64,000 nt of DNA from PALG01 sp964495885 (GCA_964495885.1 CAZBWO010000015.1:23681-87680), one strand, 5' to 3'. Shown: positions 27,541-36,615, numbered from the stretch's first letter. Program-made: numbers and translations. Notes: generated by a model from the letters alone, not told the origin.

Positions 27541-28914
27541 ATGCGACAATTCCTAAACCTATACAAGCTCCCATTACTGTTCTTGACGGTAATGGGAGTT
27601 TTGTATGGTAGCTTTGCCTACAACTTAATTAGAAGTGATTTTGCAAAGTTGATTACCCTATACGTCGCACTTTTCTTTTTAACCCATTCCCTACTGAAAG
27701 TTCAAGGATGGAATTTTAAGTTTTTGGTGGTTGCGGGAATCCTCTTCCGACTCATTTTTTTGATAGCCGCTCCCAATCTCTCCCAGGATTTTTATCGGTT
27801 TTTATGGGATGGGCAACTAGTCGCCCAAGGGGTAAACCCTTATCTTTTTAGTCCGGAAGCTTTTTTAGCCGCACCTTCTTCCTTTGAAGCTCAACTTCCT
27901 ATGGCCCAAGAACTCTATCAAGGTATGGGTGCCCTCAACGGAAGTCATTTCACCAATTATCCGCCTATTAATCAGTTGTTTTTTGCACTCGCTGGTGCCC
28001 TCATGGGAAAGAGTGTACTTTCAGGAATCATCCTCTTGCGAATTCCTATCATTTTGGCTGATGTAGGTATTTTGTATTTCGGAAGTAAATTATTGAAAGC
28101 GCTTCAACTTCCTGCAAAAAATATCTTTTGGTATTTCTTAAATCCGTTTATCATTATTGAACTCACAGGCAATCTTCACTTTGAAGGGGTCATGCTTTTT
28201 TTCCTCCTTTGGGGAATCTATCTTTTATATCAACGTAAATGGATGGGAGCCGCAGTCCTTTGGGGACTCTCCATTTCGGTGAAATTAATTCCCTTAATGC
28301 TCTTACCATTTGTATGGCAATGGTTCTGGAAAGGCGAAACTACCTTTTTCAAAGGAGCACAAAAAACCTTCTTCTTCTATGTGTTGGTGATAGCTTCAGT
28401 GTTGCTCACTTTTCTACCCTTTGCTTCCGAAGCGTGGTGGGACAATTTTGTAAATACCACAGCGCTATGGTTTCAGAATTTTGAATTCAATGCGAGTGTG
28501 TATTACATCATTAGATGGATTGGCTATCAAACCGTGGGATGGAACATCATTGCTTCGGTAGGGAAAATCCTTCCGCTTATCGTGATGGGCTTTATCGTAT
28601 GCCTGTCACTTTTCAGAAAAAACCATCCCTTCAAGGCATTCTTGACTGCCATGCTTTTTGGGATTTCCTTTTATTTTCTATTGGCTACTACGGTGCATCC
28701 TTGGTACATCGCTACTCCTTTATTGCTATCCCTTTTTACCAAATATAAATTCCCAATTGTTTGGAGCCTGATGGTAATACTTAGCTATGCCGCATACGGG
28801 GTTGAGGACGTACAGGAAAACCCTTGGCTTATTGCTTTGGAATACACCGCTGTTATTCTCTTTTTTCTCTGGGAACTATTTGTTAGGAAACAAACACCGA
28901 ATCTGGTTCCTTAA
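27541..28914 (+). CDS. GT-C-fold membrane mannosyltransferase-like protein
   Basis: A 457-residue polytopic protein with about 11-12 hydrophobic helices. A short first-loop motif 'NLSQDFYRFLWDGQLVAQGVNPY' (Asp-containing, after helix 2-3) is the catalytic loop type seen in GT-C enzymes (GT39/GT83/GT87-like) that use polyprenyl-phosphate sugars, and 'NYPPINQLFFAL' is the second conserved loop. It would add a sugar to a lipid or protein at the periplasmic side. It follows the TolB-like gene after 8 bases. Its 3' end overlaps the convergent VOC gene by 32 bases. Confidence 0.75.
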   Translation: MRQFLNLYKLPLLFLTVMGVLYGSFAYNLIRSDFAKLITLYVALFFLTHSLLKVQGWNFKFLVVAGILFRLIFLIAAPNLSQDFYRFLWDGQLVAQGVNPYLFSPEAFLAAPSSFEAQLPMAQELYQGMGALNGSHFTNYPPINQLFFALAGALMGKSVLSGIILLRIPIILADVGILYFGSKLLKALQLPAKNIFWYFLNPFIIIELTGNLHFEGVMLFFLLWGIYLLYQRKWMGAAVLWGLSISVKLIPLMLLPFVWQWFWKGETTFFKGAQKTFFFYVLVIASVLLTFLPFASEAWWDNFVNTTALWFQNFEFNASVYYIIRWIGYQTVGWNIIASVGKILPLIVMGFIVCLSLFRKNHPFKAFLTAMLFGISFYFLLATTVHPWYIATPLLLSLFTKYKFPIVWSLMVILSYAAYGVEDVQENPWLIALEYTAVILFFLWELFVRKQTPNLVP

Positions 28915-29296
28915 AACATTTAAACTCCAAAATATATCCATTGGGGTCACGCAGGAAAAACGATTGATGCTCCCCTGCTTTTTCATTTAAAAAACGGGTT
29001 TCATCAATAAAGAGGAAGTCTTCTTTTTGCATACGCTTATACATGCTTTTCCATTCGGAAGAAGGAAGGATAATCCCAAAATGAAAAGCGGGTAACACGG
29101 TTTTTTCAAAACTGTAACTAGGGTATTCAAATTTGAAATGACCAGAATTCGTAAAGGTAATCTGATGGCCAAACAAGTTAATATCCAACCACTTTTGGGC
29201 TTTTCTACCTTGGGTGGCACCAATAATTTGCACATAAAACTTTTCGGTGGCTGCAATATGCAGGCAGGGCAAGGAAAGATGAAAGGGTGTGTTCAT
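28883..29296 (-). CDS. VOC-superfamily (glyoxalase/dioxygenase-like) protein
   Basis: A 137-residue protein with the paired beta-alpha-beta-beta-beta modules of the VOC fold: 'HLSLPCLHIAATEKFY' at the start and 'SFFLRDPNGYILEFKCF' at the end, the latter ending with the usual metal-ligand Glu. The His at residue 6 and Glu near 127 are candidate ligands. The function (glyoxalase, dioxygenase or resistance protein) cannot be told. The 3' end lies 32 bases inside the convergent GT-C gene, so the two transcripts overlap antisense. Confidence 0.85.
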   Translation of the reverse strand: MNTPFHLSLPCLHIAATEKFYVQIIGATQGRKAQKWLDINLFGHQITFTNSGHFKFEYPSYSFEKTVLPAFHFGIILPSSEWKSMYKRMQKEDFLFIDETRFLNEKAGEHQSFFLRDPNGYILEFKCFKEPDSVFVS

Positions 29297-29365
29297 GGTT
29301 TACAGAATTAATCTATTAAAAATAGCTTTTTTCTGCTTTGGTTGTATACCCCTTGTATATTTCCG

Positions 29366-30142
29366 TTAAAAAAACTTGTTGAAAAAGACGTCTACAATTT
29401 CCACAAAGATGAGGATAATAATGATCCATTCCAGGGTGCTACTTTCACGGTGGTTCCAAATATCCTTAAACAGCGCTAGGTTATCCTTTATATTCTCAAT
29501 GCGTTCTGAAATATTCCGGTACCGGATGCGCACATCAAACACGCGCTTTAAATCTATATCCAACTTAGAGAGTTGTTCGTCTTCCCAAGTAATATCAGGA
29601 CTATCAAAAATATAAAGGTTTTCTGAAACCGAGTTCTTCACGGTCAAGGTTCGCCCAATGAGTTTCCGAAGTTGCATTCTCCCAATACGCAATTTCCCAT
29701 GCTTCCCAAGGTTTTGCGTGTAGGCATTGGTCACTTCCAACAAATCGGCCGTAACATTGTCGTACCGGTCCAGTGCCACAGATTGCCCCGTGTAGAACAT
29801 CACCAAGCGAATCATTTCGTGGTGCGGTTCCGGAAGGGTAACTTTATTGAAATCTACTACCAATGTGTCTGGTTTGTAATATACCGAAATGGTTTCTGAA
29901 AGTTCCTCATCTAAGGGGTCTTTGCAAAAAGGCTGAATGGTTTGCTTGATTTGAAGGACCTCTTCTTTAGGAATATTGAAAAAAACCACGATCCCAAATT
30001 GAAACACATATAGGTACTGATCCTTTTGCCACTCAAAGAACACCTCATCACTATCCTGGTACTTCACAGGAAGTGATAATTTGTTTGAGATTGCCCGAAC
30101 GGGAAGGGTTCGGGCAATTTGATAGGCTTGTACAGTTTGCAT
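29366..30142 (-). CDS. RMND1/YagE-like DUF155 membrane-anchored protein
   Basis: A 258-residue protein. The conserved block 'FQFGIVVFFNIPKEEVLQI' and the central 'NVTADLLEVTNAYTQN' and 'ISERIENIKDNLALFKDIWNHRESSTLEWIIIILIFVEIV' are typical of DUF155 (Sif2/RMND1 family); the last stretch ends in one membrane helix, giving a tail anchor. Eukaryotic relatives support mitochondrial translation, but bacterial roles are unknown. It starts two bases after the deoxyhypusine synthase-like gene, so it is the last gene of the polyamine operon. Confidence 0.85.
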   Translation of the reverse strand: MQTVQAYQIARTLPVRAISNKLSLPVKYQDSDEVFFEWQKDQYLYVFQFGIVVFFNIPKEEVLQIKQTIQPFCKDPLDEELSETISVYYKPDTLVVDFNKVTLPEPHHEMIRLVMFYTGQSVALDRYDNVTADLLEVTNAYTQNLGKHGKLRIGRMQLRKLIGRTLTVKNSVSENLYIFDSPDITWEDEQLSKLDIDLKRVFDVRIRYRNISERIENIKDNLALFKDIWNHRESSTLEWIIIILIFVEIVDVFFNKFF

Positions 30143-30144
30143 GC

Positions 30145-31119
30145 TTACATTCCTAATAAATAGGCGAAAATGAGCGGTGCCACAATTGTAGCATCACTTT
30201 CTATGATATATTTGGGAGTGTCTATATCCAACTTCCCCCAAGTAATTTTCTCATTGGGCACAGCACCGGAATAACTTCCATAGCTGGTAGTAGAGTCACT
30301 AATCTGGCAGAAATAACTCCAAAAAGGCGTATCGGTACGTTCTAAATCCTGATACAACATAGGCACCACACAAATAGGAAAATCACCGGCAATGCCTCCA
30401 CCAATTTGGAAGAAACCAATCCCTTTTTTAGAATTTTCTGTATACCAATCGGCTAAAAAGGTCATGTATTCAATACCACTTTTCATGGTAGAAGCTTTCA
30501 ACTCCCCTTTCAACACATAACTCGCAAAAATATTTCCCATGGTACTATCTTCCCATCCGGGCACAACCATAGGCAGATTTTTTTCTGCGGCAGCGTACAT
30601 CCAAGAATCCTTTAGGTCTATTTCGTAGTATTCCTCCAATACCCCACTCAACAGCATTTTGTACATAAATTCATGCGGGAAATACCGTTCGCCATTGGCT
30701 TCGGCATCCTTCCAGATTTTGTAAATATGCTCCTGCAATCTTCGGAAAGCTTCTTCCTCTGGAATACAGGTATCGGTCACCCTATTAAGTCCTTTTTCCA
30801 ACAAGTCCCATTCCTGTTGAGGGGTTAAATCACGGTAATTGGGAACCCGTTTATAATGTGAATGCGCCACTAAATTCATGATATCTTCTTCCAGATTAGC
30901 ACCGGTACAGGAGACAATATGCACTTTATCCTGACGGATCATTTCAGCAAATATTTTCCCCAACTCCGCCGTACTCATGGCCCCCGCCAAGGAAACCAAC
31001 ATTTTAGATCCTTGTTGCAGTTGCGCTTCATAGCCTTTGGCTGCATCAACCAAAGCCGCTGCATTGAAGTGCAGGTAATATTTTTGAATAAATTCTGAAA
31101 TGGGTCCTTTAGTAGTCAT
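30145..31119 (-). CDS. Deoxyhypusine synthase-like protein
   Basis: About 324 residues from the ATG at 31119, which overlaps the agmatinase gene by 11 bases; the longer frame inside agmatinase is rejected. The protein has the deoxyhypusine synthase fold motifs: 'MLVSLAGAMSTAELGK', 'HIVSCTGANLEEDI', 'SWMYAAAEKNLPMVVPGWEDSTMGN', 'GFFQIGGGIAGDFPI' and 'SDSTTSYGSYSGAVPNEKITWGKL' (NAD- and spermidine-site blocks). Bacteria lack the eIF5A substrate of true DHS. Homologues outside eukaryotes can make polyamines such as homospermidine. Its place behind arginine decarboxylase and agmatinase argues for a polyamine-forming reaction. Confidence 0.85.
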   Translation of the reverse strand: MTTKGPISEFIQKYYLHFNAAALVDAAKGYEAQLQQGSKMLVSLAGAMSTAELGKIFAEMIRQDKVHIVSCTGANLEEDIMNLVAHSHYKRVPNYRDLTPQQEWDLLEKGLNRVTDTCIPEEEAFRRLQEHIYKIWKDAEANGERYFPHEFMYKMLLSGVLEEYYEIDLKDSWMYAAAEKNLPMVVPGWEDSTMGNIFASYVLKGELKASTMKSGIEYMTFLADWYTENSKKGIGFFQIGGGIAGDFPICVVPMLYQDLERTDTPFWSYFCQISDSTTSYGSYSGAVPNEKITWGKLDIDTPKYIIESDATIVAPLIFAYLLGM

Positions 31120-32041
31120 CTTCTTCGGTATTAAATTTTTGTGTATTTCGTTGAGAGGAATCAAAGCTATCCTCATCTTCGTTATCTGTTGGTTGGGCAA
31201 ATTTGTAGCTCAACATTTTATAATACAATTTTGCTGCTAGGAAATCGGAAGATTTTTCTTCCTCCCTAGGGCACAATTCTACAATATCAAAACCTACCAC
31301 ATTGGTTTCTTCAAAAACACGGCGTAGGAATTCCAAGGTTTCGTACCATAACAATCCGCCCGGTTCCGGGGTCCCTGTTGAAGGCATAATGGAAGGATCA
31401 AAAGCATCCAAATCAAACGTGATAAACACATTTTCCCCAAGGGCATCAATCACATTGTCCATCCAATATTCATCATTGGCCATTTCGTGGGCAAACCACA
31501 CATTGTCTTCATTCATGACACGGGTTTCCGCCACATCCATGCTACGGATTCCCACTTGAATCAAGTTGGTTTGCTGATTGGCTTCATAGACCGCACAGGC
31601 ATGGTTGCAGGTGGAGCCTTCGTACTCTTTCCGAAGGTCTGCATGGGCATCAATATGCAATACGGTAAGGTCATCAAAACATTCATTGAAGGCCCTAATG
31701 GTTCCTATGGAAATACTGTGTTCACCCCCAAAGATGGTCACAAACTTATTCCGAAGAATATATTCCTTCACCACCTTATGCACTTTATCCACTACGGCTT
31801 CAGGAGAACTGTTTTCGGTAATGGCATCGGCAAGATATACGCCCTTTTTATAGACTTCGGTTTGGGTTTCGATGTCATACAGCTCCATGTTTTCGGAAGC
31901 TTTCAAAAAGGCATCAGGGCCTTTATCGGCTCCTTTTTGCCATGTGCTGGTTCCATCATAGGGAACAGGGATCAATACAATGTTACTGGTTTCCAACCCC
32001 GCATATTTTTGCGGAATGCCGGCATAGGTTTTAGTTGTCAT
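31109..32041 (-). CDS. speB: Agmatinase
   Basis: A 310-residue ureohydrolase that converts agmatine to putrescine and urea. The di-manganese ligands are visible: His in 'FGGEHSIS', Asp/His in 'HIDAHADLR', and Asp pair in 'TFDLDAFDPS'. The N-terminal 'IPVPYDGTSTWQKGADKGPDA' is the usual substrate-loop region. The C-terminal 20 residues are an acidic, low-complexity tail. It overlaps arginine decarboxylase upstream and the DHS-like gene downstream by 11 bases each, so the three are one translationally coupled unit. Confidence 0.93.
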   Translation of the reverse strand: MTTKTYAGIPQKYAGLETSNIVLIPVPYDGTSTWQKGADKGPDAFLKASENMELYDIETQTEVYKKGVYLADAITENSSPEAVVDKVHKVVKEYILRNKFVTIFGGEHSISIGTIRAFNECFDDLTVLHIDAHADLRKEYEGSTCNHACAVYEANQQTNLIQVGIRSMDVAETRVMNEDNVWFAHEMANDEYWMDNVIDALGENVFITFDLDAFDPSIMPSTGTPEPGGLLWYETLEFLRRVFEETNVVGFDIVELCPREEEKSSDFLAAKLYYKMLSYKFAQPTDNEDEDSFDSSQRNTQKFNTEEDDY

Positions 32042-33428
32042 ATCCTAAAATGTGGAGCATTTGCTCACTGGTTTGTTGTTCTGAAAATAATTGAGTGGTT
32101 ATTTGACCTTCTGGGTCTTTTTGAATTAATATATGTTTCGGATTTGGGATAAGGCAGTGTTGTAATCCTCCAAATCCGCCAATGGTTTCTTGATAGGCCC
32201 CTGTATTGAAAAAGCCAATGTACAGTGGTTTTTCTTTTTTGTATTTGGGCAAATAAATGGCGTTTACGTGCTGTTCACTATTGTAATAATCATCACTATC
32301 GCAGGTAAGTCCGCCCAACAATACCCGCTCATATTCATCTTTCCATCTATTTACGGCCAACATAATAAATCGTCTGTTGATGGCCCATGTATCTGGCAGT
32401 GTGGTAATGAAAGAGGAATTAATCATATTCCATTTCTCACGGTCGTTTTGTTGTTTTTGGTACAATACTTCGTAAATGGCACCACCACTCTCCCCTACTG
32501 TAAAACTCCCAAACTCTGTGAATATGTGGGGCACGGGAACTTCAGCTTCCTGGCAGGCCAAATTAATTTGATTTACGATTTCATCAATCATGTATTCATA
32601 ATCATATTCAAATGCCAGTGAATTTTTAATAGGAAATCCTCCCCCAATGTTCAAACTATCCAGGGTGGGGCACACTTTTTTAAGTCGGGTGTAGACCCGT
32701 AAACACTTCAACAATTCATTCCAGTAATAAGCATTATCACGAATACCTGTATTGATGAAAAAGTGTAGCATTTTGAGCTCTGCTTTTTCATGGTTTTTGA
32801 TTTGCTCTTCGTAGAATGGCACAATGTTTTTGTAGCCAATCCCTAAACGCGAGGTATAAAACTCAAACTTCGGTTCTTCTTCCGAAGCAATACGTATCCC
32901 TATTTTAAAATCCCGGTCTATGGCATCATTTAGCAAATCCAATTCTTCATAGTTATCAATAATTGGAATACAGTTTTCGTGACCCGAATTAATGAGTTTT
33001 CCAATATTTTGGATGTACTGGTCACGTTTGAAACCGTTGCAAATCACAAAAGTATGATTCTGGATTTTTCCTTCCGATTTCAATTTTTCCACAATATTGA
33101 TATCAAAAGCTGAAGAGGTCTCTATATGAATATCATTTTTTAGCGCTTCATTCAAGACATGCTTAAAATGCGAGCTTTTGGTACAATAGCTGTAATGATA
33201 TTTGGCGTTGTACCCATGTCTTTCGAATGCATTCGCGAACCAAGCTTTGGAACGCTGAATGTTTTCCGAAATTTTTGGTAAATAGGTAAACTTTAATGGG
33301 GCACCATAAGTGGCCACCAAATCCATAAGATTCACTCCATGAAACTGGAGTTGATCCTCTTCCAAGGTAAATTCTTCCTGTGGAAAGTGATAGGTTTGAT
33401 CTATGAGATCAATATACTTAATGTTCAT
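32031..33428 (-). CDS. speA: Biosynthetic arginine decarboxylase (fold III PLP enzyme)
   Basis: A 465-residue alanine-racemase-fold (group IV) decarboxylase. 'AKYHYSYCTKSSHFKHV' holds the candidate PLP-binding Lys; 'EFYTSRLGIGYKN', 'SLNIGGGFPIKNS' and 'TEFGSFTVGESGG' (PLP phosphate loop) follow, and 'CDSDDYY' is the Cys-Asp substrate site. It is shorter than the enterobacterial SpeA (about 650 residues), as is usual for Bacteroidota. It makes agmatine from arginine; agmatinase follows directly. It is the first gene of the polyamine operon and has a long 5' leader. Confidence 0.88.
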   Translation of the reverse strand: MNIKYIDLIDQTYHFPQEEFTLEEDQLQFHGVNLMDLVATYGAPLKFTYLPKISENIQRSKAWFANAFERHGYNAKYHYSYCTKSSHFKHVLNEALKNDIHIETSSAFDINIVEKLKSEGKIQNHTFVICNGFKRDQYIQNIGKLINSGHENCIPIIDNYEELDLLNDAIDRDFKIGIRIASEEEPKFEFYTSRLGIGYKNIVPFYEEQIKNHEKAELKMLHFFINTGIRDNAYYWNELLKCLRVYTRLKKVCPTLDSLNIGGGFPIKNSLAFEYDYEYMIDEIVNQINLACQEAEVPVPHIFTEFGSFTVGESGGAIYEVLYQKQQNDREKWNMINSSFITTLPDTWAINRRFIMLAVNRWKDEYERVLLGGLTCDSDDYYNSEQHVNAIYLPKYKKEKPLYIGFFNTGAYQETIGGFGGLQHCLIPNPKHILIQKDPEGQITTQLFSEQQTSEQMLHILGYDN

Positions 33429-33704
33429 GCTTGTTTTTTAGTTGAAACTTCTAAAATAAAGAGGTGTAAACAGAATATTTTTCGCAGAGAAAAGATAAAG
33501 GAAATTTATCAAATAATAAAAGGTAAAAGCGCCCAAACTTCGCGACGCAAAAATTGAGTAACCCCAAGGTTAAGGGAATCGGAAGCTAGCTTTAAATTTC
33601 GGTTACTTGCCTGGCAAGCTGTTTCTGAATATGACTTCCTAATCTTCAAAAACCCGAACGTAAAAACGCGTTTCAATGGTTCAGCTAAAAGTGGCGCAAA
33701 TGTA
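33429..33704 (-). promoter_or_regulatory. Long structured leader of the polyamine operon with promoter
   Basis: The 338-base gap 33429-33766 holds no convincing gene. On the minus strand a TACATTTG box (33704-33697) fits the TAnnTTTG -7 consensus, which would give a leader of about 260 bases before speA. Three overlapping inverted repeats are visible (plus coordinates): TAACC 33559-33563 with GGTTA 33568-33572; AGTAACC 33557-33563 with GGTTACT 33601-33607; and CTTGCC 33606-33611 with GGCAAG 33613-33618. They share bases, so they are mutually exclusive. Upstream of the promoter, 33705-33766 is AT-rich with nothing recognised. Confidence 0.4.
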
Positions 33705-33766
33705 CACCAAAAATTGATTTGGAAAAGATTTTTATGATTTTTTTAAAATGAGGGATTTCTAATGCG

Positions 33767-34630
33767 CTATAGCATAGAAAACAACTGCACTTCCTGCTCT
33801 GTCAATAAGCGCCAACGGCCCCTGGGAAGGTCTTTTTTGGTAAGATGGGCCAGGGTAACACAATCTACTTTCACCACTTGATAGCCTAGGTGTTCAAAAA
33901 TGTCTCGAATGATACTATTCCCCATATTCTTGATCTTTAGCCCCAACTCTTTTTTAGAGCGGTTATCCACAAAGCTAATCTCCTCTACCGTTACTTCCTT
34001 CCCTTCAATGGTTAAGCCTGCTTTAATCTTTTCAAAATGTTCTCCCTTAAAGTTCTTGTCTAATTCAATATGGAACAAACGGGGCATTCCTTTTTTGTGC
34101 AATTTATTCATTAACACATCATCATTGGTAAAAAGCAACAATCCGGTAGCGTTTCTTCCCAAACGCCCTACGGGTTTGACCTTTTGGGTAGGCGCCTTAG
34201 CGATAAGGTCCATGACGGTAATTCCTTTGGTTTCACTGGTGGTGGTAGCCACACTCTTGGGTTTATTTAAAAGTATGTAGGTGTTGGGTTCTGGATTGAT
34301 ACGTCTTCCATCAAAGCGCACATCATCATGCAATTGCACTTTATGGCCCATTTCATTCACGATTTTGCCGTTCACGGTCACCAAGCCCATGGCAATGTAG
34401 TTATCTGCCTCCCTTCGGGAACAGATCCCACTGTTGGAAATGTATTTATTAAGTCGAATCCCTTCCTTATCGGAAACTGCTTTTGTTACCTTCTTTTTAG
34501 GGGAAGGGGTGTGATCTACTTTCTTTCTAATTGGAGCATTTCCCCTGGCATGACTTCCCTTTTTTCCACCGCTTTGTGCCCTTCCGGAAGTACTCCCTTT
34601 CTTATCCTTATTGAATTTATTCCTGCTCAT
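33767..34630 (-). CDS. RsuA/RluB-family pseudouridine synthase homologue lacking the catalytic Asp
   Basis: About 287 residues from the ATG at 34630. A Lys/Ser/Gly-rich basic tail (1-55) precedes an S4 RNA-binding domain ('IRLNKYISNSGICSRREADNYIAMGLVTVNGK', about 58-105) and the synthase domain. The catalytic motif normally reads GRLD; here it is 'PVGRLGRNATGLLLFTND', so Gly158 (codon 34159-34157) replaces the universally conserved Asp. Other motifs ('LNKPK', 'GNSIIRDIFEHLGYQVVKVD', 'LPRGRWRLL') are intact, so this is not decay. It may bind rRNA without catalysis or use another residue. Confidence 0.85.
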   Translation of the reverse strand: MSRNKFNKDKKGSTSGRAQSGGKKGSHARGNAPIRKKVDHTPSPKKKVTKAVSDKEGIRLNKYISNSGICSRREADNYIAMGLVTVNGKIVNEMGHKVQLHDDVRFDGRRINPEPNTYILLNKPKSVATTTSETKGITVMDLIAKAPTQKVKPVGRLGRNATGLLLFTNDDVLMNKLHKKGMPRLFHIELDKNFKGEHFEKIKAGLTIEGKEVTVEEISFVDNRSKKELGLKIKNMGNSIIRDIFEHLGYQVVKVDCVTLAHLTKKDLPRGRWRLLTEQEVQLFSML

Positions 34631-34704
34631 AAATAATTGACATACAAATTGAATGGGCAAAGATAGTGCAATTCCCTGCCGAAACTGTTAAGAATATACG
34701 AATT

Positions 34705-35613
34705 CTATAGAAACCGGCGCAATACAGACCCTATGTCTAATAAGACAATACTGAAAACCCCTATCACAATTCCCAAGCGAAGAATATTATGCAGCAACAC
34801 ATAGTGAAGTTTCTTTGCAGAAATCCACAGGAATAGCACAAAGACCACCAAAGCAATGACTGTGGCCAAAAAATAATACCGCATATAACCAATCTCAAAA
34901 TAGGTAAGTAAGAAATAGATTGGCACCAGGGTTAAGAAAGCCAAAAGGGTAAGCATCACCTTTGAAAACTTTTCCCCGTAAACCACAGGAATAGTATGGT
35001 AATCCTGCGCCAGATCGCCCTTTATATTTTCAAGGTCTTTTACCAATTCCCTCATGGAAATCAGTAAAAAGAGAAAGGTTGCATGCACAAAAATCACTAA
35101 ATCAAAATTGCGGTAATAGATGAACACCGCAAAGAAAGGAATGACCGCTAAAATAGCAGCCGTGATGTTTCCCACAAAAGGATATTTTTTCAGTTTATGG
35201 GAGTAAAACCACAATACAAAAATATAGATGGAAAAAAACAGCACCGCTTTAAAAGAAACATAGCTGGCCAAGACTACCGAGAGAAAATTCAATATGAAAT
35301 AGGCAGAGAGTTTAGTGCGCTGACTTACCAACCGGTCCAGCATGGTTTTTCGGGGTCTATTGATTAAATCCTTTTCGCGGTCATAAAAATTATTGATGAT
35401 ATACCCCCCTGCAATCGCTGCAGCAGAAGCAAGGACCAACATAAAAAGATTGAGGTCCAGCACTACTTTCCGAATGGGCAGATGCGGAGCCAAAATGTAA
35501 ATAGAGGTAAGATACTGTGCAATGATGATGATAAGGATATTGTATCCCCTTACCACAGAAAACAAGCTAAACAGTTTCCATATAAAATGTTTTTGTTTTC
35601 TGCTCAGCATCAT
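34705..35613 (-). CDS. UbiA prenyltransferase, geranylgeranylglycerol-phosphate geranylgeranyltransferase-like
   Basis: A 302-residue protein with about nine membrane helices. The two prenyl-diphosphate Asp motifs of the UbiA family are present: 'NNFYDREKD' (NxxxDxxxD) and 'DLENIKGD'. The group found beside mevalonate genes in Bacteroidota is usually named geranylgeranylglycerol-phosphate geranylgeranyltransferase, an archaeal-lipid-type activity, though menaquinone or other acceptors are possible. It lies 33 bases after mevalonate kinase on the same strand. A second Met (35610) could equally be the start. Confidence 0.85.
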   Translation of the reverse strand: MMLSRKQKHFIWKLFSLFSVVRGYNILIIIIAQYLTSIYILAPHLPIRKVVLDLNLFMLVLASAAAIAGGYIINNFYDREKDLINRPRKTMLDRLVSQRTKLSAYFILNFLSVVLASYVSFKAVLFFSIYIFVLWFYSHKLKKYPFVGNITAAILAVIPFFAVFIYYRNFDLVIFVHATFLFLLISMRELVKDLENIKGDLAQDYHTIPVVYGEKFSKVMLTLLAFLTLVPIYFLLTYFEIGYMRYYFLATVIALVVFVLFLWISAKKLHYVLLHNILRLGIVIGVFSIVLLDIGSVLRRFL

Positions 35614-35646
35614 GGAGCGCTACATTTTTGGGTTGTATACGAAGGT

Positions 35647-36585
35647 CTAGAAGTTATAGACCACTTCCAGCTTATGACCTTTCAAAGCTTTTTGTGCTTC
35701 TTCGAAATCTTGGGTAAAGCCCAACATATAACCGCCACCACCAGATCCGCAGAGTTTCAGGTAATACGCGTTGGTTTCAATCCCTTTTTTCCAAAGCGTA
35801 TGAAACTCCTTCGGAATCATGGGCTTGAAATTGTCCAACACCACTTTGGAAAGATGCTTGATGTTTCCAAAAAGCGACTTTACATCTCCTTTTAGGAAGT
35901 CTTCCACACAGGCATCAGTGTGCTTTACAAATTGGTTTTTCACAATATTCCGAAACCCTTCCTGCTTCATCTTCTCCATGAAAATATGGACCATAGGCGC
36001 CGTTTCCCCAGTAATTCCGCTATCCAATAAAAACACTGCTCCTTTTCCTTCTCCCGTTTGGGAAGGAATACCTGCAGGTTCAATATTGTCTTTGGAATTG
36101 ATCAAGATAGGAAGGCTTAGGTAACTATTTAAAGGGTCCAAACCAGAGGATTTTCCATGGAAAAAAGATTCCATCTCCCCGAAGATCGCTTTCAGTGTTA
36201 ATAATTTATCACGGGTTAGGTTTTCCAGAACCGTGATCTTATCAGTAGCATATTTATCATAAATAGCGGCTACCAATGCCCCACTACTACCAACGCCATA
36301 GCCTTGCGGAATACTGGAATCAAAATACAAGCCTTTGGCAATGTCTTCATTCAATCGTTCCAAATCGAAGGTCACCAATTTTGGATTCTTTGCGTGTAAT
36401 TTCTGTAGGTATTCAGAAAATCGCTTTAAAGTTGCATTGGATTTGTGGGTATGTACTGTATGATGCTCATCAATCTTAAGGGCACCATTGTAAAAATTGT
36501 AAGGGATGGAAAGCCCTTTGGAATCCTTAATGATTCCATACTCTCCAAAGAGTAGGATTTTTGAGTAGAAAAGGGGTCCGTGCAT
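35647..36585 (-). CDS. Mevalonate kinase-like GHMP kinase
   Basis: About 312 residues from the ATG at 36585 ('MHGPLFYSKILLFGEYG'); a GTG three codons upstream is the alternative. GHMP motifs are visible: motif 1 'SKILLFGEYGII', the ATP loop 'PQGYGVGSSGALVAAI' (motif 2), and motif 3 'LKLCGSGGGGYMLGF'. It phosphorylates mevalonate in the isoprenoid pathway. The partner decarboxylase gene lies on the same strand 2.1 kb upstream, separated by an oppositely oriented surface-protein gene. A TATTTTTG box on the minus strand at 36623-36616 would start a transcript about 25 bases before the ATG. Confidence 0.87.
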   Translation of the reverse strand: MHGPLFYSKILLFGEYGIIKDSKGLSIPYNFYNGALKIDEHHTVHTHKSNATLKRFSEYLQKLHAKNPKLVTFDLERLNEDIAKGLYFDSSIPQGYGVGSSGALVAAIYDKYATDKITVLENLTRDKLLTLKAIFGEMESFFHGKSSGLDPLNSYLSLPILINSKDNIEPAGIPSQTGEGKGAVFLLDSGITGETAPMVHIFMEKMKQEGFRNIVKNQFVKHTDACVEDFLKGDVKSLFGNIKHLSKVVLDNFKPMIPKEFHTLWKKGIETNAYYLKLCGSGGGGYMLGFTQDFEEAQKALKGHKLEVVYNF

Positions 36586-36615
36586 AGGGTACACAATTTA
36601 CGGGTAAATATAAAA

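Noticed and set aside
31487..32152. Long antisense reading frame (221 codons) opposite agmatinase and the decarboxylase start
   Set aside because: The minus strand carries two clear enzymes with all motifs; the antisense frame has no recognisable domain and reflects codon bias.
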